64,000 nucleotides of DNA. It comes from Siphonodentalium dalli (taxonomy: Eukaryota; Mollusca; Scaphopoda; Gadilida; Siphonodentaliidae). The DNA lies in NCBI GenBank assembly GCA_032622095.1, contig CP136061.1, forward strand, positions 119,424,754 through 119,488,753, in the 5' to 3' direction. Made by a program: the position numbers and the translations under genes. Within the stretch, counting starts at the first letter, position 1. Every line of letters starts with the position of its first letter. The notes below the pieces were generated by a model. That model did no database searches and was not told the DNA's origin. It worked only from the letters and a program-made list of their open reading frames with translations. This document shows, one piece after another, positions 11,094 through 23,276 of the stretch.

Positions 11094-11301
11094 ACTAATT
11101 AGTGTCTATAGAGTCGGCAGTGTTAAAAGTTCCGCCGTCGATGGGTTAAGCCTATTTGAACTTCAAGTGGTCAATTTTGGCTTAGAACGTCATCCAATAC
11201 ACCAGTCGGTGACAACAAACGCGCTATTTTCAGTATTTTTTAACACGATAATCTTGCATTTCCCATTAACTGCAAAACATCAGCATAATAAAAATAACAA
11301 A

Positions 11302-11853
11302 ACCAAGTCTTCTTGGTCCAAAACCGTTTGTGATATCGGTTGGGTTGATGCTGTTTTGGACAGAGTCCCGTCTGTTGCTCTTCTATAAAGGGATTAATTG
11401 AACATACGTACTATATTTACACGTGCATGGAGCCCGGGCATCCATATGAACGTCTTAACATGTCCCCGATTAATCCGCCTTCAACGTGATATATCATTTA
11501 CCGTGATACAAAAGGGTAAAGTGATCGTGATACGATCTTTTAATGTATTGTTTACATATTTTTTCTGATAACCCGACAAATCGAAATTCTATGGAAAATA
11601 GGGCTTTGTTTACTTATAAATCCCGTTGCTTTGACATTCAACGGACCTCTGATATACGCATGTTTGATATCGTCATGTTTGGAAAAGGCTGCCCGCTATA
11701 TGTTCATATACGCAAATTATCCATTTATCATAATCCGAAGACATACAAGCAAGATAATCCCCGCCCACGATTCTAGAAGAGTATCGTGGTGGAACTCGGT
11801 CCAAAACAGCAAACCGATATCCCAAGTTGTTTATGGACCGGGAAGACTTGGTC
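11302..11853. repeat. Inverted-repeat pair, ~65-bp arms
   Basis: The left arm 11302-11369 (accaagtcttcttggtcca, gatatcggtt, gctgttttggac) pairs with the right arm 11793-11853 (gtccaaaacagc, aaccgatatc, gggaagacttggt). The interior is unrecognised. Probably a decayed foldback or TIR element. Confidence 0.7.
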
Positions 11854-12173
11854 TAAAAATACTCAGACCCCTTCCATAACTTCGGGACCCCACCAGACTC
11901 TTTCTGGCAATCTAAACAAAAATGATCACGATATTTACGTATATGCTATGATTTCCTGTTCCCGCTCAGGGAATTTTCCCTCAAAGATAATTAACCAATT
12001 AGCAGCCAGTTTTATTTGTGCTGACCAAATCGAGTTTTCCCTACTCAAATTCAAGAAGCGTAACTCTATATAATTAGTTGCGTGTAACCTTTTCCGCGAG
12101 GCGCTTACGCGCCAATAATATTTATATGGTAACTCAAATTCTAAGTGGCCGTTTTACAATCTAAACGTCACCA
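11854..12173. other. Unassigned stretch
   Basis: No gene or repeat recognised. Confidence 0.35.
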
Positions 12174-12580
12174 TTAAACGCCCACTTATTTTCAAACTCC
12201 CAGATCACAATCATATAAAATATATGCCATAGTATATACCATCTGAAAGAGGAAGCTCCAAAACATTGTATTTTGAACTTATTCGATATAATAAACTGCG
12301 GACATGTTGTATTTGTTTAGATTTTATTGATGTTCTGCGCTCAAGTTTCTGCAGAAAGTCTATTATTTTCAATGGAAGGGGAATAACTCTCTCACAACGG
12401 GGGAAATGTTTTTTTATGATTTCAGTTATTTTCTATTACTCTGGCTTTATGGCCACCTTCTGGGACTCAGATTCCAAATGGTGATGAATTATTGTATTTT
12501 AATCATATTTATGACATAAATTGTTATTAAAACACTAAAACAAAAATAATCGCTGACTCGAAAATTAAATGGGCCTTTAA
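12174..12580 (-). mobile_element. Family D TTAA MITE, full length
   Basis: TTAA at 12174-12177 and 12577-12580. The left end reads 'cgcccacttattttc' and the right end 'gaaaattaaatgggcc', inverted relative to each other. The interior 'caatggaaggggaataactc' is shared with copies at 33.2 and 57.5 kb. Confidence 0.8.
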
Positions 12581-13549
12581 TGTTCAACAAACGACTATCG
12601 GAATATTTCCTAAAGAACTACATGTACTCGTCAATGATAATTTAGTTGGAAAGGGTTAAAGTGGCCGAAGACACTCACATTTAGTCTTTATGTTTCATAA
12701 ACGTTGTCGGCCTGTATATACATGTAGGTTGATCCCAGGCTCAATGTAGGCTCAAAGATTAGTAGCGGCTGTACATTCTGGTAACCGCGCTTCGAGTCTG
12801 AAGAATGAATGTTTCAATTTGTATTGACAGTCCGTCTTTCCCCTAGCGGTATGTCGATCACTGCGCTAAACAATGTGTGTGATGTTTACATTGCTGAGAA
12901 ATTCCATCACAATCCACCGCCCGCAAATCAACAATTAATTTCAAGATGCGATTTGTAAGTATAATCCTATTATAAAACACAGCAGGGGGTTTCTCCGATG
13001 ATATCGCTGATCATCAAGAGGCCAATCGATATGGCGTACCTGTAGAGAATATCGATTTATCGATTATAGCACAAAAGTCGTATAGCTGATGTGCACATGT
13101 GTTCTAAAATTAAATTCTTAGTACAACGAACATGTTCTTATATGACTGATTTCATATGGATGCATCTCTACCGAGCGTGACGTATATCATGGGAAGGTCA
13201 CCAGACACTCTCATCGTTTAATAAGGGTGTTGAACTCGTAAACACAATCGCGTATATAAGGAATCGTTAAAGGTTAGTTGTGTTATATTTTCATTATTTA
13301 GTATAACCGGTCTAACAACCGTCCGTTATGTGAATACCTCGAACGGAAGTCACATTTGGTAGTTCGAGAACATATAATTATATGGCAGTTTCTTTGTGAT
13401 TGTGAACGACAATACTTCGCCACTCTGTCATCAAATAAATCACTTAAGATAGATAGATGTTTTATTGGCCTCCGTGATAGGAGAGTATATATACAGAGCT
13501 TTTCTGGTATTTGCATTCTTCATTATCAAATATATTGAATTATGTAGAT
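12581..13549. other. Unassigned stretch
   Basis: No gene or repeat recognised. Short overlapping frames on both strands near 13.3-13.5 kb look random. Confidence 0.35.
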
Positions 13550-13700
13550 ACGAACAATACAGAAGAAAGACAGACGGAATCTGATGGAGCTCCTAAAAAT
13601 AAAACCCACAGAAAAGAAAAAAACAATAATAAGAGAAAACAAATTAAAGATAAGAAAAATAACAACAACACAAAACAATAATAAGACAAAAATAATATAG
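13550..13700 (+). other. A-rich low-complexity run
   Basis: About 150 bases of very A-rich, T-poor sequence (aataataagagaaaac, aacaacaacacaaaac). The opposite-strand frame here encodes only a hydrophobic artefact. Confidence 0.7.
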
Positions 13701-14615
13701 CCTGCACATAATACCACAGTGTATAAAGTATGCGATGCGGTGATTTTTAAGTGGTTTGAAATCTATAATTCACGTAAGTGGTTAGAGTACACTTTATCTT
13801 ATTACAACGGTGGACTGATGGAAAATCACATGCATGCGGTTAGAGTGTGCATTTATCTTAGTGCTGAAGGAGGAACTTTTATAATCGAATTTGCTCTACG
13901 GTACGTATGACATTTCGGCGAATCTTCAATCTTAGTTGTTTCAACGGACATGGCTCCTTAGAACGTAAACTTGTGTATGTCAATACGTAATTTGGAAGCA
14001 GTGATAATGTATACATAAAAGGTAGATCAATAGGCGAAATATGGCAAATCTTAACGAATAATTATGTGTAGTAATTGTGTAGTACGAAATACCGGTATAA
14101 ATAGTCAGGTTAAGCCACAGATAGTTGTAAATTGTAACGTGTGTTATTATTGTGTTACTATGTATATACACTTGGAGGGAAACAGTCTTGTGATTTTACG
14201 GCGCCAAAACTACAGGTGTTGAGATATCGGCCCCACCTGTAGGAGAACGTGTAAACGATAATCCAGTGGTAGAGACATTCGGTTCACAGCGCGACCACCA
14301 CATACAGGTCTAAATGGTTTCAATCAAAACACAATCATTCCGCGCAGATACATCGCCATCATAGCGTTCGTTGTTCATTCGTTAGTTACATGCATGGTTG
14401 AAATATTCACCTTTGCTACACATTTCGTAATGCAACACGATTGACATGTGCAAAACATTTGAACGATTTGACCGTGTACGTGTAGGCGGAATGGTCATGT
14501 GAGTCGGTGACAGTCGTCGGCAATGACAACACACGTTACACGCTACATGTACGTGTGGCTGAATCTGGCTATTATCCCGGTACCTTACATGCATGCTCTG
14601 AACGAACACTTTCCA
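13701..14615. other. Unassigned stretch
   Basis: A short internal echo, 'ggttagagt...tttatctta', occurs at 13.78 and 13.84 kb. Nothing else. Confidence 0.35.
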
Positions 14616-14735
14616 AAGTCATGGTAACTTTCCAGCTGCTTCCAATTTTTCGCACAGAAGTGAGGTAAACGTTCTTCGTTCATCTCATATCAGGATTAGA
14701 CTAACAATGAACGTTCATCGTTTCATGCTGAAGAT
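14616..14735 (+). repeat. Dispersed repeat shared with 20.93-21.03 kb
   Basis: 'ccagctgcttccaa', 'gtgaggtaaacgttctt' and 'caatgaacgtt' recur in the same order at 20.94-21.03 kb. Confidence 0.6.
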
Positions 14736-16138
14736 AACTCGGGACTCGATTGTATGAATATATATATAACTACTTTCGTTTTCATTGAAATGTGGGCATT
14801 TGATGGTCGAGAGCTTACAGCGCGCGACTTGATCTATCAGTCCACATATGTTGCAGTGGACGAGTCACCTCGCGTAGCGATACTTCAAGAAAAATTGACG
14901 AGTCTAACCGTTGACTAGATTAAAATGCGTGTTTCTGTTCAATTCGGAGACTGTTATTTCAGTCGTATTCATGTTTTTGTAATGCTCGACTGAACGCTCA
15001 AAATTCATGCCACGTTTTTCATTTGCCTAATTTTCGGAAAAGCATCCATGACAACGTATAGTTACTGCGAAAACAAATGAATCAGACTAGCTGCTCAACG
15101 GGCTGATGGACACTGATAATTGTATTGGGAATAAATAAAATGTGTTACCCGATTATAACCCTATTAACACTTGTTCTGTCTCATCAATTGTCATCGACAT
15201 GTCATTTATCACGACACATTAGATGTGAGTCTGATGTCACCAGGGCACGAATGAGTGAATATCTTTAATACCTCCTCTATAGAGAGTCAGATTATATACA
15301 CTGTACATGTATAGAAAATACGATTAATACACACAAATACACAATGACAAGTAATGAACGCATTGCTATAGACATGAGTGCCCTGCATAAGGTTTCACCC
15401 GTGGAGAAGTAAAACAGCGGCGTCCACGATAAGTTCATCGGAGTTAGAGCAAACATATATCCATTCGCAAAGGGCAGTACTTCCTAGAAGTAGAAGTAGC
15501 GACGTTAAGTTCACACGTGAGAGGGATTGCAGGCTAAAACCTCGAAAACCCGGATCCCGAATATGTCAATCAAGAAGATATTGCGTAAACGTATTAGAAT
15601 GCCACCATTGCAGGAGATTAGCGCGTGAGTAATCTTATTGTCATAGAATGAACCACATTGAGCACAACGCAATCTATTCGGATGTGTGGTTTTATTTAAC
15701 AGAGGCACAAATGACGCACCTCTCTCGATCGTTGCCGGTTGCGCGAGGCCAAGAAAACAGAGAATCGTCGTGACATTTCAGAAAGGAAGAGAGATCAGTG
15801 TCAGATGAAACAGTTTAACCACTCCTGTCTGTCGTGAGCTGCGACTGACGCTTTCACGGGTTTTTCCACTCTATTTTACCAGAACAGAATCCAGTATCCA
15901 TGTATTCTAGAAGAACATTGAAAAGGTCATACTGGCGGAGAAAAGCTATGATATCTACGAAGAACCAAGAAGATTGGCGATTGAAGAACACATATTGGTG
16001 CAATTTCAGCGAGAATAGATGCAATGTAATCTGCTCTTTTTTTGTTCCATGCCGTGCACATGGCTGTTGTTTGTTTTGGGACCTCATTGTGCTTTAATAG
16101 TCGATACTTGTAGTTGAAAATAAAGTTTCATCGTTGTA
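14736..16138. other. Unassigned stretch, possibly unique DNA
   Basis: No repeat recognised. Two moderate plus frames (15378-15632 and 15900-16097) have no motif I know and no supporting context. A spliced exon cannot be excluded. Confidence 0.35.
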
Positions 16139-16140
16139 AT

Positions 16141-16320
16141 TATATAAGTCATCAATGTGGTCTTTTGATTGATATATGAGCCTATAGATGTATCAGTATA
16201 GACGAACAACATACTTAGTATAATTCCGCTTGGCGGAATGCTTCAGTATGTTGTTCGTCTATACTGATACATCTATAAGCTCATAGATCAATCGAAAAAC
16301 GACGTTGATGACATATATAG
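16141..16320. repeat. ~180-bp hairpin with perfect 33-bp inner arms
   Basis: The inner arms 16183-16215 and 16245-16277 are perfect reverse complements. The loop itself contains a small attccgc/gcggaat stem, and imperfect pairing continues outwards to about 16141/16320 (tatataagtcatcaatg with cgttgatgacatatata). No frame; a foldback MITE is likely. Confidence 0.85.
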
Positions 16321-16594
16321 GCCTATAAAGTATTGACAATAGTGTTTCACACATTTATCGACCTATTATGATCTCAGAATTCGAGCCGGAATTATACACA
16401 AAAAGAAATTTAAAATAGATATACAGTTTGGAACATTAAACCGGCCATTGGCTTTAATTATTATTATGATATACGAAGCTGTTGTCTTGTGAAACGGAAT
16501 TGTTTTGAGTTTCGAACTCAATTCCCCATTTGCTTGAAGGTTATGTCGAGACAGAAAAACAATAACGGTTGAGTATGTCTGTATATTGACTGAT

Positions 16595-16722
16595 ATTAGT
16601 CCAGGCACATAAGGTTTCACTAGTGTAAAAAATCGGGGAAAACTGATTTTTTCAGGGATCAATAAGAACATGTTTATGAACAACGTGGCAAAAGTCCCCT
16701 AAAATCCGAGTTGAGCTTTTTG
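16595..16722 (+). repeat. Left arm of a 2.6-kb inverted-repeat pair
   Basis: It shares 'tagtccaggcaca', 'aaatcggggaaa' and 'aaaagtcccctaaaatccga' with the reverse complement of 19029-19168. Confidence 0.75.
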
Positions 16723-19028
16723 AGATATCTTGATTTTTCGGAATGGTTCAAATTCTGAAGCATCTCCATCAGGCCATATGGGAATGCAGTCATGTGTAGA
16801 TCAATTAATTCCAAATTCATAATACATTGACATACATACAAACAATGCTTAGCCGTGAACCATATAAGTTGAATTGAAGTCCCAAAATGGCCGCCAAAAT
16901 GGCCAAAATAGAATGAAATTTACATTTTATGCATAATTGAATAGCTAGTCCCATAAGAGTGACAACACGCTCGAAATATGTGAGGAAGAATGATTGCAGA
17001 GAATAAGAGAAACATTTTATCGGGTATGTGCGAATTATCTCTGATATATATCGCGAGAGATATAGCGAAAAGCAAGGTCTCATAAAATGGTTAAATCTGG
17101 ACTTTTTGACCGCAAAGAAACGGGAGAATAAGGCAAATTTTTCTGCACTATTTATCTTGAATCGTGTGATATATATGTACACTACACTGTAAAATGAAAT
17201 TTAATAGCGAAGAATTGATTCTGTGACCTTTCATAGAAGCCGAAATATATGTGCTCATAGCAGTATCACTAATGTGACCGGTCATCGTTTCTTTTGATAT
17301 ATACACCATCAAACCTTTCGAAATACACTGCTATAGAGCAGTATGAGAGATATTCATAGAGTAATGGGTGAATTGTGTAGATTATATTCTCCGTGTCTTA
17401 AAATATTAGTAATTTTTGCCTAAGAATAAGTAATAAAACACGAATATTTCGCTGTTATCACAAGAATGCATGGTGGTATACTATGAAAGCAATTTATCAA
17501 AACACAAAGGAGTACCATATACTTTCTTTAAAAAAATCTAAACTTGACCAAAATTGCCCACATACTCTGTGACAGAGACTGTCTTTATACCTGGAAATAA
17601 TATTTGGTTATATTCACCAAGGTCACATATACGCGAAGGGTACTATGTTTTCTGCAACCGCATTACCGTGTGTATCCCTTCTCCCTAATGTTACACATAT
17701 CTGCTGAACTAACAACCATAACTAGCAACATTGAGTCAATGTTCAACGCTGAAATAACAGCTTTAAACGATGATCACCTGATATTTTGCACAAGTTCATG
17801 GGTGGTTTTGGCAAGATATTTTCAAACAACAAAATACGGAAAACTAATATTGTACATTGCGTAATAGCATATTCCAGTTGTAAGTTGCCGACTGAAGTAA
17901 GTTGAACAAATTGTTTACTAAAAGACCGGTTTGGAAGCAGCACGAAAATTAGTCGTATATCAAATGTACGATGTGCTGTCTATTTGATCTGGTGTGATGC
18001 AGTGCTAATCTTTTGAAGAGGTGGCGGTTTCTTTGCAATATAATAAGAATTGCAACATACGTGTGTGGTTTATTATCATGTACAGTGATGAACAATCCGG
18101 AAATGTAACTACTATTTATACCGCAAGGATATGCACTTAAGTTTCTGCGTTCCATTCAATAATTTATCATCACGCCGAACGAAACTACCATACACTGTGT
18201 GGCGAAACATTACTTCGTATGTTGCATGCCCGAAATTATTATTTTTGGCCCCGACTGTAAACAGAAAACCCGAAATTTTAAAGACGTAATTCATTGGGTT
18301 TGACCTGCGTTGCAATGGCCGATAAATCCTCCACATGGGCCTGTTTTAATGAACTGTGTACCTTTAAAGATATTTAACAACAGACTTGTATATTGTTAAT
18401 ACGTATTTTACCTACTAGGTGGTTATATAATAAGTTGCCACCATTTCGGCTTAGCTTGGTGGTTGCGGCCATTTTGACAGCCATTTCATGACCGCGTTTG
18501 TAGTATTCTGATCGTGTCACTATATTCGCTCTCGTACTCATATTTCACATATACTGGTATAACTTAGTAATGCATATGACTAGCTTAGACAAAATAGAAT
18601 ATCAAAATACGACCAGATCGTTGACAACCAGTTTCGGGGGTAGGGTTATGTTTTTACAAGTTTTGACAACTTATGATGTGCGTACTCGCTAGTTCTGCCT
18701 ATTATAGCGACGGGGTGGTGTCTGTGCAGTTTTTAAAATAGATAGCTTGCGCCTATGTTTTGAGAAGCCTGAGAAATCCGACATCGAATATATCAGTTTG
18801 TCTTCAAAATCGTCAGTATTTTGGCTCAGTGTTTTATTTCATATCTATATATGCGAAATTCATTCGATATTTCCCTTTGAATGGGTGTCGTTGGTTCGAG
18901 AATTGTATATCGAACAATATTGAGTGCTTTTTGTATACGTTTCGGCTGAAAAATTGTTACAACATCCAATTATTTCCATCATTGTGAAAAATATTGTTTT
19001 GTTTAATTATATGGAAAAAATGATGTAA
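16723..19028. other. Interior between the inverted arms, unassigned
   Basis: AT-rich and without a recognised protein. The best minus frame (16817-17182, 121 codons) is of low-complexity hydrophobic/basic composition and I do not call it a gene. If the arms are terminal repeats of one element, this is its body. Confidence 0.4.
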
Positions 19029-19168
19029 CTCAGAAAGCTCAAATCGGATTTTAGGGGACTTTTCGTGACGCGTCCGCGATGTTATGGCCAAAATAATATA
19101 AAAAAATCAGCTTTCCCCGATTTATTTCCTTACTTTTCCACTTCCATGTCTAATGTGCCTGGACTAAT
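19029..19168 (-). repeat. Right arm of the 2.6-kb inverted-repeat pair
   Basis: Reverse-complement partner of 16595-16722. It includes an extra ~25 bases between the conserved blocks. Confidence 0.75.
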
Positions 19169-19286
19169 ATTCCGGACATAAAAATCGGCGACGCTTAACT
19201 TTTAATTAAATGTGGTTATTGTGGATAGTCACGACTTACGGATATAGAACGATAGCGGGTGGTATTTTCGTCACCTATCAGATATA

Positions 19287-19375
19287 CAGTAATGCCCTAA
19301 ATAATCGACTCCTTAACCACAGCAGAATTATGGGTAACTTTTTCAGGATTTAGTCGGTTATTTAGGGCATTACTG
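19287..19375 (+). mobile_element. Short TA-flanked palindromic MITE (89 bp)
   Basis: It starts CAGTAATGCCCTAAATAA, ends with the reverse complement, and is flanked by TA on both sides. It keeps the full left arm of the 45.4-kb copy but only the outer ~18 bases of the right arm, so it looks like an internal-deletion derivative. CAGT ends with TA duplication fit Tc1/mariner/pogo-type elements. Confidence 0.8.
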
Positions 19376-20039
19376 TATACTAACCACGTTGTTGGCTGGA
19401 TATAAAGGACTCTTGTGTATTTGTAAATTATTCGTCCGATTTTGTCATCAAATATAAGCCTATTTTCGGCTAACTAGAATACTAAACTGGAAAAAAAAAC
19501 ATATATCACAAAGGAACTACTAAATTAAAAACAAAAACTATATCTGCATATGAAAATATTACCATAATTATAAAACGCCTAATGCATTATATATTATGTG
19601 TATGTAACATCACGGTTTGACCATTTCTAAACTACATACTCACTGACGAGTAGTTCCCTTTGGAAATGTTCAAATAATGTATCTGAAAATTTCCCACCAA
19701 TGAAAATGAATCATTCTGCTCTTGTATTATCTTCAGTTTTTTCTGTCTGTCGTCTGCTTATATTACCTGAACACCCCTCCAAATGAATATTAAACATTCC
19801 AATGTATATTTACGTGCGCTCGCGCAACAGTATGGCGATCAGTCAGATTCGTAGGTACGTTGGTGTCACCCTACCGATTTCACTCCATGACGTCACCCTT
19901 ACGCAGTACATGCCGGCGACGTTACGGAGTAGATGATAGAGTTGACGCCCTTGGCACTGACTTCCGTTACTATAGCTCGTTGTTATATAAACAAACCAGG
20001 GATGTGGCTTTTGTCGAAAATTGAGTACATTCGCCCTGT
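19376..20039. other. Mostly unassigned; family H fragment inside
   Basis: 19645-19815 (gacgagtagttccctttgg, gtctgtcgtctgcttatatt, ggtgtt-like ends) matches 22.79-22.99, 46.36-46.46 and 49.05-49.23 kb. The remainder is unrecognised. Confidence 0.5.
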
Positions 20040-20095
20040 ATACATGTACTTTCAGAAAATACAAAACACCACAACGTTATACCCCACCAATGTCA
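20040..20095 (+). repeat. Diverged single arm of the 20.5-kb hairpin
   Basis: 'atacaaaacaccacaa' and 'gttataccccac' resemble the right arm 'cacaaaacaccacactgtta' at 20.62 kb. Confidence 0.55.
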
Positions 20096-20506
20096 GTGTC
20101 TCGATATCATTTGACCAAATTTATTGACATGAAACCGCGACAGACACGGCGTGAAATGCATCGCATTTAGTAAACAATTTCCCATTGTTTCAATTCAACT
20201 TCAAGATCGCGGTAAAATCAAAACCGCAATGTGTAAGCGGTAAACATCTGAAAAAGACATCAGGTACATGCATAAACTAATTGTTGTGCATATTTATTTC
20301 TATTTGAGGTGGCAATTATTCATGTTTATCAGTATTTTTAACGATAAGAGCGATGGTAATTGGGGACTATATTTTATCTAGCGCATTAAATTTAAAATAA
20401 AAAGTCGTGAATTGGCTGAGTGTTTTCTATGGCCGCACATTTCGTTGATAATTACGAGCCATTTGTTTGTCTAAATAACATTTTTAAGTTCGAAGAGCAT
20501 TAGAAT

Positions 20507-20645
20507 GGGGATAACAGTGTGGTGTTTTGTGATTTCGGAAAGGTACATGGCGAATATACTGTGGCAAATACCCGTTAACTAAATTTGCCACAGTATATTC
20601 GCCATGTACCTTTCCGAAATCACAAAACACCACACTGTTATCCCC
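20507..20645. repeat. Perfect hairpin with 63-bp arms
   Basis: 20507-20569 and 20583-20645 are exact reverse complements, base by base, with a 13-base loop (acccgttaactaa). Perfect arms of this length imply a very recent origin or active homogenisation. Confidence 0.95.
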
Positions 20646-20928
20646 TAAATAAAATTACTGAAGATTGTAATTGTCTTTTTTGCTAACATTAAATTAAATT
20701 AAATTAAATAAATTATGTAAAATACAGTGAAATTATGTTTTAAATTATTTTTTATTACATTTTTGCGCACGTTGGCATCTCTCTGAGTGCATTCTAGTTA
20801 TATAATTGATGGGAGAATAAATTTAGTACAGACAAGGTTAACCTCCAAGTCTAGGTAATTTGGAAGGGTTAGGTCGACCAATACACGCGATATCGATCTA
20901 CAGGCTTCATAATACACTCTGAGAAAAG
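20646..20928. other. Unassigned stretch
   Basis: A short (aaatt)-type run occurs at 20.69-20.71 kb. Nothing else recognised. Confidence 0.35.
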
Positions 20929-21092
20929 GTTATCGCAATTATCCAGCTGCTTTCAACATTTCACAGTAGTGAGAAAAACCTTCTTTGTTTTTACCACAAC
21001 AAGAATCTACTAGCAATGAACGTTGTTTAGTGTTCCGCGCAGTCTCTTTGAATATCCTATATCGGAATTACGTCTCTAGAAGTGTCCATAAT
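20929..21092 (+). repeat. Dispersed repeat plus left arm of an inverted pair
   Basis: 20929-21028 matches 14.62-14.74 kb. 21029-21092 (gttccgcgcagtctctttga, attacgtctctagaa) is the reverse complement of 21622-21682. Confidence 0.65.
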
Positions 21093-21621
21093 ATTTCATT
21101 TCTACGATATTTTATACTTGTAATTACAGTAAGTTCCAATATTCGGAACAAATCCTGGAGTGTTCTAATTTGTGTATAGTGTATATACGTTTTCTCGAAG
21201 AACCATGTATAATAGCTTAGAATGATAAAGCATTACTTTGCATTCCCAACATGACGTACTAAACCGTTTCCAAATATGGAGTGTTCCTGGCGTAGTAAAT
21301 GTTTGTGAGAATCGTAGTATTTAGAAATAGTTATAAATATAGATGCGAAAGAATTATCAGTCATGAATATCGTTCACTGATTAAAAACTCGAAGATGATG
21401 TCTCCTATTTTGCGATGAGTAAAATGAATTATGGATATATCACCTGTATTTTCTAACAATAGTTGAGTTTGACAATGCGTGGGAAAATTGTCAACACGTC
21501 ATTGACCTCTGATCTCTGACGTGATCTGCTATGCCATAAACCAATGAAATCGCGCACAGTCTGCGCCACTCTCCAATGAAATGGAGGGAATACCTTCAAC
21601 ACAGAACCTAATTTTAATAGA
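21093..21621. other. Interior of the inverted pair, unassigned
   Basis: No protein or repeat recognised. Confidence 0.35.
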
Positions 21622-21682
21622 GCGTTCTAGAGACGTAATCAGATTTTCGTCGGCTTGTCAAAGAGACTGTGTTCCGCGTTGA
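21622..21682 (-). repeat. Right arm of the inverted pair
   Basis: 'ttctagagacgtaat' and 'caaagagactgtgttccgcg' pair with the arm at 21029-21092. Confidence 0.65.
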
Positions 21683-22621
21683 ATACCAAATTTTTGCGGG
21701 AACTGTAGAAATGAGTCTATAGTCCGCCCGCATGACTAGCCGCCTCCCGTCCGTCCGACCGCCCGTCCGAAACGACTTTTTTCCGGATGATAACTTGAAT
21801 AACATTCCACTATTAAAGACATATTAAGAACATGTTCGGGTGCGTGAAAATGATAAGTTAGTACTCACGCGCTATGCCAACCTAGGGAATGTAGCATTCT
21901 ACTAACATCGCTGAAATTATCAAAGAAATGGACCATACCACTCCATAGAAACCATCACCTGAACTGCGCTCAATTGTAAATATTTACATCTGGATTCGGG
22001 ACGCAACAATCTGCGATAAACAAACACAAATTATTTCGCCATCAAGAGTTATTGCATTTAATTAATATGTCAGAATTACGGTGTGTGTCTTGTAAATTTG
22101 GATTAATATTCCTAAAAATAACTACTTTGAGCGAGATTATTCTATTAGACCACCTACCGGAGTGTTTCACATCACTTTAATTAGTTCTAAACACTTCCCA
22201 ACTTCTAAACCAGAACTTTGCAGTAAAATAAATGCCCTTAAATGTACTTGAATTTTTGGCTGATTGTTTCTTGTCAACCTTTTTTCAACACATCCGCTAG
22301 GTTTACATCATTATAAATAAATTATTATAGATTTCCTCATGGCATCATCTGCTATGGGAGACCTAGACTCAGATTAAAGTTCCCAGATGGTGAATATTCA
22401 GTCTAACAAAACTCAGACCTTGTTTCATTTCAATCAACTTACGAAAGGTGAAAGTAATGAGACGGAGTCTGGATATATATCAGACTGGTGAATATTATGA
22501 TGTACACCCATTGAGCACCTCGATGGTGTAATGTGTATAAAGTTTATACAGAAACTAAAAAACTTGTTAATCTTATAATAAAGATACTTTCAATCAAAGA
22601 AGAGGCCTAATCAGATTTAGA
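21683..22621. other. Unassigned; repeat fragment shared with 30.86 kb
   Basis: 22066-22180 (cggtgtgtgtcttg, aaaaataactactttgag) matches 30.86-30.97 kb. The rest is unrecognised. Confidence 0.45.
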
Positions 22622-22684
22622 TACACAGAGGGTGAATTTGGCCGCTGTCTCAGCTAGCATCACGACATTCACCCTCTGTGTACC
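22622..22684. repeat. Short inverted repeat
   Basis: 'tacacagagggtgaat' and 'attcaccctctgtgta' face each other around a ~30-base loop. Confidence 0.8.
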
Positions 22685-22784
22685 TATACTGCAAATGTCC
22701 GGCGCCATATTCTCACCCATGAGTGTCGTTGTGACATCCATAGCTGAGTATGCGCTATTTAATCATTTCTTTGCTAAATACTCA

Positions 22785-22990
22785 TCAATAATCATTGACG
22801 AGTAGTTCCCTTAGGGAATATGCAGACAATAAGTTCAACAAACGGCATTACTTTTAGATGGACATATTATCTGATGAATTGCCGCTAATGAATAGGAATT
22901 ATTCCGCACTTCTAGTGTGTGTTCGTCTATCTGTCGTCTGCTTATATTTCTTGAACATTCCCCCATGTGAACAATAGACCATTGCAAAGT
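22785..22990 (+). repeat. Family H dispersed repeat
   Basis: 'gacgagtagttccctta', 'aatgaataggaattattc', 'ctgtcgtctgcttatat' and 'gaacattcc' occur in the same order as at 19.65 and 49.05 kb. Confidence 0.65.
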
Positions 22991-23276
22991 CTGCTTTGGG
23001 TGGAGTCCACTTGGTAAAGAATGGGTGAATTCTTACATGGAAATAAACGGAAACAATTCGGTAAAGTGTGATGTACATTTCAGCAGAATGTCGCAATAAT
23101 TGGTTGAAATTCGTCAGAGTTATTTCATTTTAATACATTGAATTACTTCCCAATTACATAATATATTATACGAAGCTCCCAGCGATCAATTCCCCTTTAA
23201 AACACAGGTGGCCTATGTATACCGCAAAAAAGAGCCATCTATACCACGGTATAATGGTGTAAATATTGTCCATGTA

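Noticed and set aside
15378-16097. Host exons in the unique-looking 15.4-16.1 kb region
   Set aside because: Short frames without recognisable domains and no consistent splice pattern; left as unassigned, not called.
16817-17182. 121-codon minus-strand frame as a gene
   Set aside because: Low-complexity hydrophobic/basic composition in AT-rich DNA between inverted arms, no domain and no splice or promoter context.
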